Positions 1 to 7,116 of a DNA stretch of 12,730 nt are shown here, in pieces. Position numbers and translations under genes: made by a program. Each line of letters opens with the position of its first letter. Positions within the stretch are counted from its first letter, which is position 1. Source of the DNA: Planctomycetota bacterium (GTDB taxonomy: Bacteria; Planctomycetota; UBA1135; GCA-002686595). The stretch is taken from contig SCVU01000492.1 in the NCBI GenBank assembly GCA_004296785.1, forward strand, positions 1-12,730. The letters are read 5' to 3'. The notes under the pieces are model-generated. The model ran no database searches, had not been told where the DNA came from, and saw only the letters and a program-made list of their open reading frames with translations.

Positions 1-144
1 AAGCGCAAGGCGCTGTTGCGCGCGTTCGGCAGCGTGCACGGCGTCAAGGCCGCGAGCGTCGAGCAGCTCGCCGCGCTGCCGAGCATCGGCATGGAGCTCG
101 CGCGGACGATCGTCGAGCACCTGCAGCGGCCGGCGCCGCGCTGA
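1..144 (+). CDS. uvrC: UvrABC excinuclease subunit C, C-terminal fragment
   Basis: This is the 3' end of a gene that begins left of the window; 47 codons and a TGA stop are present. The peptide begins KRKALLRAFGSVHGVKAASV and ends in a helix-hairpin-helix with a SIGMELARTIVEHL core. This matches the C-terminal DNA-binding (HhH)2 region of UvrC, for which E. coli has a similar KxLLxxxGxxxGxxxASVEExAxxPGI layout. UvrC makes the dual incisions around lesions bound by UvrAB in nucleotide excision repair. This C-terminal piece helps DNA binding for the 5' incision; the nuclease domains themselves are not visible. The gene converges on the phosphate-transporter-like gene, with 29 bases between the two stops. 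A DisA- or RuvA-type HhH protein is a weaker alternative, because the approach sequence and the ending shortly after the second hairpin fit UvrC best. Confidence 0.88.
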   Translation, partial: KRKALLRAFGSVHGVKAASVEQLAALPSIGMELARTIVEHLQRPAPR

Positions 145-165
145 GCGCGCGCGGTCGGCGCGCGC
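145..165. terminator. GC-only hairpin between convergent uvrC and transporter gene
   Basis: A perfect 8-base inverted repeat (GCGCGCGC, 145-152 and 158-165) with a 5-base loop GGTCG starts directly after the uvrC stop. It lies 8 bases beyond the end of the opposing gene. Its position between two convergent stops suits a bidirectional transcription end. There is no T tract on either side, so it is not a classical intrinsic terminator. Alternating GC runs also arise by chance at this base composition. Confidence 0.35.
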
Positions 166-173
166 CGGCTGCG

Positions 174-1757
174 TCACTCGGGCCCCGGCGGATCGCCGTG
201 CGCGAGCGCGAGGTAGCGGTGCGTGCGCCACACGTGCAGCGCGACGTGCTCGAGGCGCCGCAGCTCGTCGAGCACGGCGAGCGCGTCGTCGGGCTCGCGC
301 GCGCCGCGCGCGGTCTGCGACAGCATGTCCCGGCGCAGCTCGGGCATGCGCGCGTGGATCGCGGCGTGCAGCGCGTGCGCGTCGACGAGCAATGCGTGGC
401 GCGCACCCGCTCCGGCGGCGCCCGCGATCCGCGCGAGCTCGCGCGACCAGTCGCGCGCGGGCGGCGTCGCGTGCGCCGTCGCGACGCCGACCTCCTCGAG
501 GCGGTCGAGCCAGCGCTCGAGGTGGTCGGCGGCGTGCAGCAGCGCGAGGTGCCGCTCGTGCAGCGCGCCCTGCTTCGGCTCGGTCGAGACCGTGCCGAGG
601 TCGTCGCGCACGCCGTCGAGCTCGCTGCGCAGCGGCGCCGTGACCGCGCACGCGGCGGACTCGGACGTCGGCGGCTCGGCGAGCAGTCGCTCGGTCGCGG
701 CCGACGCCGCGCGCGCGAGTCGCAGCAGCGCAGCCGCGCACGCCGGGATCGCGACGCCCGGCGCGCGCGCGACGCCCGCGTCCAGGCGCATGGGGCGCGC
801 GCTGCGCTCGGGCACGAGCCGCTCGATCAGGCGCGCGAACGGCGTCGCGCAGGCGACCGCGACGACCACGCCGAGCAGGTTGTACGCCGAGTGGAATCCG
901 ACCAGCGCGAACTCCGGGCCGCTCCCGGCGCCGATGCGTTCGGCCGCCGCGACGAACGCGGGCAGCAGCAGGTATCCGGGCACCGCGCACAGCGCGTTGA
1001 ACACGAGGTTCGAGATGCCGGTGCGGCGCATCGCGAGCGAGCCGCCCAGCGACGCCACCAGCGAATTCAGCGAGGTCGCGACGTCCATGCCGATCACGAG
1101 CGCCGCGGCCTGCGCGAGCCCAAGCGTTCCAGCGTTGACCGCCGCGAGCGCCGCCGCGACGCCGGCGCTCGACGACTGCGTCAGCAGCGTCATGCCGAAA
1201 CCGATCGCCACGAGCAGCGCACGGCCGGCCAGCGTGTCGGCCGGCAGGCCGGAGGAGAGCGCGAACTGCGGCAGCTGCGCCAGCGCCTGCTTCTGCAGCG
1301 CGAGGCCGAGCAGCACGAGCGCGACGCCGGCGACGGCGCGGCCGATCGCGCTCGCGCGCCCGCTGCCGTAGAGCATCGCCAGCGCGCCCGCGAGCACGAG
1401 CACGTTGGCGACGAGGCCGAGGTCGTAGCGGATGCCGAACGCCGCGACCAGCCAGCCGGTCGCGGTCGAACCGAGGTTCGCGCCGAACACGATGCCGAGC
1501 GCCTGCGGGAACGCGAGCACGCCGGCGCCGACGAAGCCGACCGCCGCGATCGTCGTCGCGCTCGAGGATTGCAGCAGCGCGGTGAGCAGCGCGCCGAACA
1601 GCGCACCGCGCGCGGGGGTGCGCGTCTGGCGCGCGAGCTGGCGTTCGAGCCACGGGCCGGCGAGCGCGCGCAACCCGCCGGTCAGCGTGTGCATGCCGAT
1701 CAGGAACATGCCGATTCCGCCCGCCGCGGTCAGGTAGCCGGTGTGCACGGCGCACAT
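174..1757 (-). CDS. Na+/phosphate symporter-like (Na/Pi cotransporter II-related) membrane protein with PhoU-like tail
   Basis: A 527-residue inner-membrane protein of the PNaS (NptA/YjbB-like) family, which couples sodium entry to phosphate movement. Residues 8-310 are hydrophobic with about eight or nine membrane segments. They hold the family's two inverted repeats: QSSSATT at 63-69 followed by GANLGSTATGW at 92-102, and QSSSAG at 194-199 followed by GMDVATSLNSL at 223-233. The serine-rich QSSS loops are the family's substrate/ion-binding signature. Residues 330-527 are soluble, helical and Leu/Ala/Glu-rich, as in family members carrying a PhoU-like regulatory domain. The second repeat has GMDVATS where GANIGTT is usual, so substrate specificity is uncertain. 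The start is ambiguous: the chosen ATG has AGG directly against it, whereas the GTG at 1748-1746 (codon 4) sits 8 bases after AGGA. It is the last gene of the co-directional series, 39 bases after the 891-residue protein gene. No Pho box was seen. Confidence 0.88.
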   Translation of the reverse strand: MCAVHTGYLTAAGGIGMFLIGMHTLTGGLRALAGPWLERQLARQTRTPARGALFGALLTALLQSSSATTIAAVGFVGAGVLAFPQALGIVFGANLGSTATGWLVAAFGIRYDLGLVANVLVLAGALAMLYGSGRASAIGRAVAGVALVLLGLALQKQALAQLPQFALSSGLPADTLAGRALLVAIGFGMTLLTQSSSAGVAAALAAVNAGTLGLAQAAALVIGMDVATSLNSLVASLGGSLAMRRTGISNLVFNALCAVPGYLLLPAFVAAAERIGAGSGPEFALVGFHSAYNLLGVVVAVACATPFARLIERLVPERSARPMRLDAGVARAPGVAIPACAAALLRLARAASAATERLLAEPPTSESAACAVTAPLRSELDGVRDDLGTVSTEPKQGALHERHLALLHAADHLERWLDRLEEVGVATAHATPPARDWSRELARIAGAAGAGARHALLVDAHALHAAIHARMPELRRDMLSQTARGAREPDDALAVLDELRRLEHVALHVWRTHRYLALAHGDPPGPE

Positions 1758-1796
1758 CCTATGCGCGCCGCGCCGGCGTTCAGCCCGCGGCCGCGC

Positions 1797-4472
1797 TCAC
1801 CGCGCGCGCAGCTTCTCGACCGCCGCGCGCACCGCGGCGGGATCGATGTCGAGCTCGACGTGTTCCGGCGGCGCGCCGTCGAGCGCGAGCTCGAACGCGG
1901 GCGCGGCCTGTGCGACCCACTCCATCCGCGCGTTCTCGAGTCCGCCGGCGACGCGCACGCTCGCATTCACCCGCAGCCTGCCGCCGTGCGGCACCGTGAC
2001 GCGCGTCGCTCCCGCGCGATCGAACACGCCCGGCGACGAACGCGAGATCTCGCCGAGCATCCAATTGTCCGCCCCGAGACCCGGATCGAGCTGCACGCGC
2101 AGCTCGTACCCGTCGGGCGGCAGCGCCGCGAGATCGCGCAGCCGCAGCTCGATGCTCGCGGCCGGCGGCAGCACGATGCGCGCGCCGTCGGCGAGCTCCG
2201 GCACGTGCACGCAGCGGCGCCCCGGCGCGCCGATCCACGCGTCGATCGACGCGTGCCGCGTGTGGATCGTCGCCTTCCCGTCGCGCACGTCGATGTCGTT
2301 GTTGTCGCTCGCATCGGCCCCGCGGAACGTCCCCTGTGCCTCGGCGATCGGCGCGCCGCGCTCGTCGACGACGGAGATCGAGAGCGTGCGCATCAGCGCG
2401 CGCAGGTCGATGTCGGGCGCACGCGTCGTCGTGTCCGCGACCACGTCGACCTCGATGGGCGGCACGAGCGGTTCCCATGCGAACACGCGCGCGTCCTGCA
2501 CCTTGATCTGCCAGCGGCCCGCGAGCAACCCGCTGGCGCTCCACGTGCCGTCCGCGGCGAGTTGCGCGGCCGCGGAGTCGCGCGAGTCCTTGATCGCGCG
2601 CTCGCGCAGCGGCTCGATCGACAGTCGCACGTGCTCGGGTTGCAGCGAATCCGGCAGCAGCACGCGGCCGGCCAGCGTGCCGCCGCTCGCGAGCACGAGC
2701 CGCACGTCGTCGGCGCCGATCGCGCACTCGACCTCCGCGCTGCGCGGCTGGTCGGCGCGCTGCGCGCTGAGCTTGAGCTCGCTGCAGATCGGGAACGCGC
2801 GCACCTCGAAGCGCCCGGCGGCGTCGCTGGTCGCGTCCCAGCGCGGCCCCATCATGAAGCGCACGAGCCGCTGGTGCTCGAGCTGCTGCGGAGTCGCGGA
2901 CGGTTTCGGATCCGCCGGGGGCGCGTATTCGGGCTTCAACGCGCCCTGCACGTCGACGCGCGCGCCCGAAAGCGGCGCGCCGGTGCCGTCGCACACGAGC
3001 CCGGCGACGAGCAGCGGCGCCTCGGCGAGCAGCGCGTCGCCCGCGTCCACCCAGCCGTTCTCGACCGGCTGGTCGAGGCGCACGAGCGCCTGGCGGTGCT
3101 CGTTCTCCGCGTCGGTCAGCGTCAGCAGCGTCACGCTGTTCGCGGGCAACTCCTCGAGCGGCACGATCAGGATCCCGCGCGCGTCGGTGAGCAGCTGCTG
3201 TCCGCCGCTGCTCGAGCTGCCGTTCGGGCGCCGCAGGCGGCGCGAGATGCCGACGCGCCGCTGTGCGAACGGCCCGCGCTCGTCGAGCACGCGCACGCGC
3301 ACGAGCGGCGAGCCGCTGCCCGCGCGCACGGCGATGTCGACCGTGTCGAACGGCGCGCGCGGCCCGCTCGCGCGCGCGGTGCTCGCGCCGCCGACGCCGG
3401 AGACGCGGTGGATCGCCTCGAGCTCGAGGCCCGTGCGCACGTACAGCGTGTGCGGACCCGAGCCGCGCAGCGGGACGCGTGCGACGAGCGGACCCGGCTT
3501 GAGCTCGCCCTGCACGCTCGCGTCGCGCAGCCAGACGTTCTGCTGGCTCGAGCTCGGATCGCCCGTCGGCAGCGGCGCGCCGTCCGGATCGAGCACGTGG
3601 ACGCGCACGAGGCCGACCTCGGGCAGCACGAGCTCGCTCGGCGCGGTCGGCGGCGCGCGGCCGTCGAGGTCGATGCGCGGGAGCTCGCCGAACAGGCCGA
3701 GCGGATGGATCGCGAAGCGCGACTCGTCGCGGTGCGCGAGCAGCCACGCCGCGTGCTCGACGCGCGCCTCGCCGTTGGCGTCGGTCTCCAGCGTCGCGAT
3801 CGTCACAGGCGCGCGCGGCGGCGCGGCCGGCGCGCGCACTTCGAGCGGCAGGTTCGGGATCGGACGGCCCGCGACGTCGCGCGCGTGCACGATCCATTCG
3901 GCGTCGCGCTCGAGCGCGAGCGTCCACGGGCGCGGCGCGTCGGCGTCGTACCACCAGATGCCGAAGCGATCGCCGCTCTGCGCGACGACGACGCCGCGGC
4001 CCGCGGGCACGGGGATGCGCACGCGGCCCGACTCGTCCGAGCGCAGCGCGCGGCCTTCCGCCTCGACGCGGCGACAACCGGGGCCGAGCCCGGCGTTCCA
4101 GTCGAACCACGCGCGGTACTCGGCCGCGGGGATGTCGGCGAACCGGACGCGCGCGTCGGCGATCGGAGCGCGTGTCGCGGCGTCGACGATGAACAGCTCC
4201 TCGGTCGGTCCGCTCAGTGTGGCTTCGACCGTTGGCAGCTCGGCGATCGCGGCGCGGTCGACCGGTGCGGCGTCCGTGCGCACGGCGAGCGGCGCGGCGC
4301 TCGAGTCGCCGGCGGCGAGCGCGGCGTCGGCCGCCGGTCGCGCGGCGTCATCGGCGGCGGAGTGCGCGGCCGCGCCGAGCTCGCGCTCGGTCGGCGCCGG
4401 AGCGCGCAGCACGAAGAACGCGGCGAGCCCGGCGACGAGTACGACGACGACACCGACTGCGAGCGCGCGCAT
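1797..4472 (-). CDS. Membrane-anchored carboxypeptidase-regulatory-like multi-domain protein, 891 aa (paralog of the 468-aa neighbour)
   Basis: The function is unknown. Residues 4-22 form one hydrophobic N-terminal segment (signal anchor) after Met-Arg, followed by an Ala/Asp-rich low-complexity linker to about residue 80. The rest is predominantly beta-strand and is built of repeated units of the CarboxypepD_reg/transthyretin-like kind. The signature is [VL]xD..G.P[IL]..A.V followed about 20-40 residues later by a TD..G...[IV] turn, for example near 94-112, 198-240, 291-300, 395-436, 487-508/549-556 and 699-712. No catalytic motif was seen, so an extracytoplasmic binding or structural role is inferred. 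Residues about 476-770 align with about 142-445 of the protein encoded just upstream, including DERGAP (703-708), APGRRC (749-754) and GRVLLP (602-607). Residues 771-891 are an extra C-terminal extension. It starts 47 bases after the upstream paralog. No clear ribosome-binding site precedes it. Confidence 0.8.
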   Translation of the reverse strand: MRALAVGVVVVLVAGLAAFFVLRAPAPTERELGAAAHSAADDAARPAADAALAAGDSSAAPLAVRTDAAPVDRAAIAELPTVEATLSGPTEELFIVDAATRAPIADARVRFADIPAAEYRAWFDWNAGLGPGCRRVEAEGRALRSDESGRVRIPVPAGRGVVVAQSGDRFGIWWYDADAPRPWTLALERDAEWIVHARDVAGRPIPNLPLEVRAPAAPPRAPVTIATLETDANGEARVEHAAWLLAHRDESRFAIHPLGLFGELPRIDLDGRAPPTAPSELVLPEVGLVRVHVLDPDGAPLPTGDPSSSQQNVWLRDASVQGELKPGPLVARVPLRGSGPHTLYVRTGLELEAIHRVSGVGGASTARASGPRAPFDTVDIAVRAGSGSPLVRVRVLDERGPFAQRRVGISRRLRRPNGSSSSGGQQLLTDARGILIVPLEELPANSVTLLTLTDAENEHRQALVRLDQPVENGWVDAGDALLAEAPLLVAGLVCDGTGAPLSGARVDVQGALKPEYAPPADPKPSATPQQLEHQRLVRFMMGPRWDATSDAAGRFEVRAFPICSELKLSAQRADQPRSAEVECAIGADDVRLVLASGGTLAGRVLLPDSLQPEHVRLSIEPLRERAIKDSRDSAAAQLAADGTWSASGLLAGRWQIKVQDARVFAWEPLVPPIEVDVVADTTTRAPDIDLRALMRTLSISVVDERGAPIAEAQGTFRGADASDNNDIDVRDGKATIHTRHASIDAWIGAPGRRCVHVPELADGARIVLPPAASIELRLRDLAALPPDGYELRVQLDPGLGADNWMLGEISRSSPGVFDRAGATRVTVPHGGRLRVNASVRVAGGLENARMEWVAQAAPAFELALDGAPPEHVELDIDPAAVRAAVEKLRAR

Positions 4473-4480
4473 GGCGCACC

Positions 4481-4486
4481 AGCGTA
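4481..4486 (-). promoter_or_regulatory. Possible -10 box (TACGCT) close to the start of the 891-aa protein gene
   Basis: TACGCT fits the minimal TANNNT pattern and ends 8 bases before the ATG, so transcription would begin about one or two bases upstream of the start codon. It belongs to a 12-base element (GCACCAGCGTAG on the + strand, 4476-4487) that recurs with one mismatch before the upstream paralog. No good -35 box was found at 16-18 bases. The region could instead be a weak translation signal or a remnant of duplication. Confidence 0.25.
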
Positions 4487-4519
4487 GCGTTCACGCGACG
4501 CGGCGCCGTCACCTCGGCG

Positions 4520-5926
4520 TCACCGTGGGCCGCGGATGCGCTCGATCAAGTCGCGCGGGAAATCACGGAGCTCCCTGGCGAGCGTCTCCGGTGTCTCGGG
4601 CTCGAGCTCGAAGCGCTGACCCGACGCGAATTTCGCGACGTGTCGACACGCGCGGCCCGGCGCCATCAACCAGGCTTCGACGGTCTCGCCGCGCACCCAC
4701 AGCCGTGTGCGCCCGTCGTGCTGGAACGCGAACTCCCACGGCTGCCCCGCAGCCCAGCGGAACGCAGCATGCGCTCCGTCGAGCGGCGCGCCGCGCTCGT
4801 CGACGAGCTCGCAGTCGAGCGCGCGCAGATCGCGCAGGTCGAAGTCCGGCACGCTGCGGCCGCCCGCTTCGACGGCGAAGGGTTCCGACACAGCGATCTC
4901 GAGGCTCGTGTTCAGCGCGCGCAGCCACAGCACGCGCGGCGCTCCGACGCGAACGCTCGTGAGACTCCACGAACCGTCGCCCGCGAGCTTGGCATAGCGG
5001 TGTACGCCCAGCGGATACCTGTGTCGGTGCAGATCCTCGATGCCGACGGACAAGTCATCGAGCGGCACGTCCGGCGCGAGCAGCACGCGACCGCTGAGCG
5101 GGGCAACCTCCGGCAACTCGATTCTGCACGACATCGGCTCAGCGCCGCCGAGCTCGACCCATTCGCTCGCGTCCGCATCCGACGCCGCAGCGCGCACGCG
5201 CACGCGCGCGATCGGGTCGGCGCTGAAGAATGCGAAGAGGCCGGACCCATTGCTGTAGGTCGCGCGACTGGCGCCGCTCGACCACTGCAGCGAGTCGCGG
5301 GCCGCGAGGATCGCCGCGCGCATCTCGTCATGGGTGGCGCGCTCCGCATCGAGCTCGGGTCGGTCGAGCTGCGCGAGCGGGGCATCGGTCACTTGCGACT
5401 CGAGCTCGACGTGGGCGAACGCCGCCGGCTCGCCGCTCGCCTGGACCACGAGGCCGGCGACGAGGATGCGGACCGGCCGCAGCTCGAGCTCGCCGGCATC
5501 GAACGCGTCGATCGCGTGCGGCGCGACGACGTCGAAGTGCGCTTCGAGCGCGGGCTCCGCGCGCGTCTGCACGACGATGCGCAGCGCGTCGACGTGCTCG
5601 GACGTCGAGTGCGCGAGCACGAGCTCGCCGTGCTCGCCGAGCGGGTGGATCTCAGGATCGTTGCTCTCGTCGCCGAGGCCGACCGAGTTCGCGAGCGGGC
5701 GCCGCCAGAGGCGGATGTCGGAGCGCGGCGCGAGCGGGCCGTCGGGACCGCGCAGGCGCGCGCGGATCGCCAGCGAGTGCGCAGCGTCGGGCGGCGCGGA
5801 CTCCGTGGAGACCGCGCGTGCTTCGCGCGCGTCGACCCACTGCCGCAACACGAGTCCGCCCAGAACGCCGACCCAGATCGCCCCAGCGAGGACCCAGCGC
5901 ACGCTCCCGACCGTGCTCGTGGCCAT
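4520..5926 (-). CDS. Membrane-anchored beta-domain protein, 468 aa (paralog of the 891-aa neighbour)
   Basis: The function is unknown. The N-terminus has one membrane segment (about residues 10-28, WVLAGAIWVGVLGGLVL) with Arg10 before it, then a short linker; the remainder should lie outside the cytoplasm. Several beta-sandwich-like units of the carboxypeptidase-regulatory type are visible, with VAGLV (156-160), LSGRVLLAP (277-285), ELVDERGAPLDGA (373-385) and VEAWLMAPGRACRH (416-429). These segments occur in the same order in the 891-residue protein encoded immediately downstream, so the pair arose by tandem duplication. This member lacks the roughly 330 extra N-terminal residues and the C-terminal extension of its partner. 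No enzyme motif was seen. The start was chosen because the membrane segment follows directly. The ATG lies 5 bases after a TATGCT box within a palindrome. It lies 43 bases after the Rieske gene. Confidence 0.78.
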   Translation of the reverse strand: MATSTVGSVRWVLAGAIWVGVLGGLVLRQWVDAREARAVSTESAPPDAAHSLAIRARLRGPDGPLAPRSDIRLWRRPLANSVGLGDESNDPEIHPLGEHGELVLAHSTSEHVDALRIVVQTRAEPALEAHFDVVAPHAIDAFDAGELELRPVRILVAGLVVQASGEPAAFAHVELESQVTDAPLAQLDRPELDAERATHDEMRAAILAARDSLQWSSGASRATYSNGSGLFAFFSADPIARVRVRAAASDADASEWVELGGAEPMSCRIELPEVAPLSGRVLLAPDVPLDDLSVGIEDLHRHRYPLGVHRYAKLAGDGSWSLTSVRVGAPRVLWLRALNTSLEIAVSEPFAVEAGGRSVPDFDLRDLRALDCELVDERGAPLDGAHAAFRWAAGQPWEFAFQHDGRTRLWVRGETVEAWLMAPGRACRHVAKFASGQRFELEPETPETLARELRDFPRDLIERIRGPR

Positions 5927-5930
5927 GCAC

Positions 5931-5946
5931 CAGCATAGTCATGCTG
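5931..5946. promoter_or_regulatory. 16-base inverted repeat upstream of the 468-aa protein gene, overlapping a possible -10 box
   Basis: CAGCAT-AGTC-ATGCTG is a perfect 6-base inverted repeat with a 4-base centre, in the 43-base gap between the Rieske stop and the next start. On the - strand its downstream half contains TATGCT (5937-5932), a 4/6 match to TATAAT that ends 5 bases before the ATG. It could be an operator over a near-leaderless promoter, or a small 3' hairpin for the Rieske gene. No good -35 box was found at 16-18 bases. Confidence 0.35.
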
Positions 5947-5969
5947 CACGCGCGCGGTGACACGCGCCT

Positions 5970-7049
5970 TCAGCGCTCGTTCAAGCAGCGCGCGAGCAAC
6001 TGATGGAAGTGATGCACACCGTGCTCGCGCTGCGGCGCGTAGCGACCTCGGCGGTACAAGCGCGAGCGCAGCCCGCGCTGCACCAACTGCACGACGGCCT
6101 CGTCTTCCTGCTCGACTTGATCGAGCCCCGCGCCCGCGCCCTGGTCGAGTCGCGAACGGTCCCACACGTACGAGCGGAACAGCACCCGCGTCCGCGCGTG
6201 CCCCTGCGGCTGCACGACGTTCAGCGACAGCCCCCACGGGTACACGTTGACCATCGTGCACGGGAACAGCCAGTAGTACAGGCCGCCGACGTCGCGCTCA
6301 TTCGCGAGCTCGAGCGCGTCCTTCGGATCGCTCGCCTTCGCGATCTGCACCGAACCCCACGGCTCGAGCTCGGTCCGGTACGTGTCGAAATCGATCGCCT
6401 GGTTCAGCGTCGGATGCACGTAGGGGACGTGCAGCCCTTCGAGGAAGTTGTCGACGTACAGCGCCCAGTGCGCGTCGAACTCGTAGTCGCGCGAGCGCGA
6501 GCGATCGAGCTCCGCGCGCTCGAGCGGCAGCGCCGCGAGGCGCGTGCGCAGCGAACCGAGCCAGGCATCGAAGTCCATCCGCGGCGCGACGGCGGCGAAG
6601 TGCAGCGGCCCGAGCGCGTTCCAGCGCGCGGGCGCGAGATCGTCGGCGGGCGCGGGGAAGTCCGCCGCGCCTTCGAAGTGCGGCGCGGCGACGAAGCGGC
6701 CCTGCTCGTCGAAGCGCCGGCCGTGGTAGGTGCAGCGCAGCGACGCGTTCTTGCAGCTCGTGCGCACGACCAGCGCGCCGCGGTGCGTGCACGCGTTCGA
6801 GAAGCAGTGCACGCGCGCGCCGTCGGCGCTCGCCGACAGCACGAGCGGTTCGTCGAGCGTGCCGGGCGCGAGCACGAACGGCCGCGCGTGTCCGGCCGGC
6901 GGCAAGCCTTCCGCGTCGATCCAGTGCCACGCGCGCGCGAACGCGCGCTCGACCACCCGCTCGTGCACGGCGGGGGAGCGGTAGAACTCCGCCGGCGGCA
7001 GCGCCGCGCGCGCGACGTCCGCGTCGTGATCGGACAGGTTGGGATCCAT
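5970..7049 (-). CDS. Rieske non-haem iron oxygenase, alpha (catalytic) subunit-like
   Basis: A 359-residue protein with both hallmarks of ring-hydroxylating/Rieske oxygenase alpha subunits. The N-terminal Rieske domain (about 25-125) binds a [2Fe-2S] cluster through C87-T-H89 and C106-T-Y-H109, separated by 16 residues. The catalytic domain (about 180-355) has DNFLEGLHVPYVH at 200-212, in which H207 and H212 are the expected mononuclear iron ligands. D200 or E204 is the likely electron-bridge acid. D316 (in QEDEAV) is a plausible third iron ligand. The ending GRYAPQREHGVHHFHQLL recalls the choline/betaine-type alkyl-amine oxygenase branch more than naphthalene-type dioxygenases, but the substrate cannot be read from sequence. 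The length is normal to slightly short. No reductase, ferredoxin or beta subunit is encoded nearby, so electrons must come from elsewhere. The gene starts 67 bases after the lipoprotein gene, and no strong ribosome-binding site is visible. Confidence 0.88.
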   Translation of the reverse strand: MDPNLSDHDADVARAALPPAEFYRSPAVHERVVERAFARAWHWIDAEGLPPAGHARPFVLAPGTLDEPLVLSASADGARVHCFSNACTHRGALVVRTSCKNASLRCTYHGRRFDEQGRFVAAPHFEGAADFPAPADDLAPARWNALGPLHFAAVAPRMDFDAWLGSLRTRLAALPLERAELDRSRSRDYEFDAHWALYVDNFLEGLHVPYVHPTLNQAIDFDTYRTELEPWGSVQIAKASDPKDALELANERDVGGLYYWLFPCTMVNVYPWGLSLNVVQPQGHARTRVLFRSYVWDRSRLDQGAGAGLDQVEQEDEAVVQLVQRGLRSRLYRRGRYAPQREHGVHHFHQLLARCLNER

Positions 7050-7086
7050 CGGCGGGCTCGGCGCGCGTGAGCGCGTGCGGGTTCTT

Positions 7087-7113
7087 GCGGCTCGTGCCGC
7101 GCAAGTTCGCGGC
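7087..7113 (-). terminator. Overlapping GC-rich hairpins just after the lipoprotein gene
   Basis: Two stems share one arm. GCCGCG (7096-7101) pairs with CGCGGC (7108-7113) around a 6-base loop, and GCCGC (7096-7100) can alternatively pair with GCGGC (7087-7091) around TCGT. The first stem begins 3 bases beyond the lipoprotein stop. This may end or weaken the purine transcript before the Rieske gene. No U tract follows, so intrinsic termination is doubtful. Confidence 0.3.
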
Positions 7114-7116
7114 GCG

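Noticed and set aside
1780..4110. A 776-codon - strand frame parallel to the 891-residue protein gene
   Set aside because: It is nearly all Arg/Ala, a shadow of the adjacent frame; the 891-residue frame has the membrane anchor and domain repeats.
198..4487. A 1429-codon open frame on the + strand opposite the transporter and the 891-residue protein genes
   Set aside because: It is extremely Arg/Ala/Glu-rich with no family motif and lies antisense to genes with good domain evidence. At this GC content stop codons are rare in such frames.
4217..5938. A 573-codon + strand open frame opposite the 468-residue protein gene
   Set aside because: It is Arg-rich with no motif or ribosome-binding signal, and antisense to a gene that aligns with its paralog.
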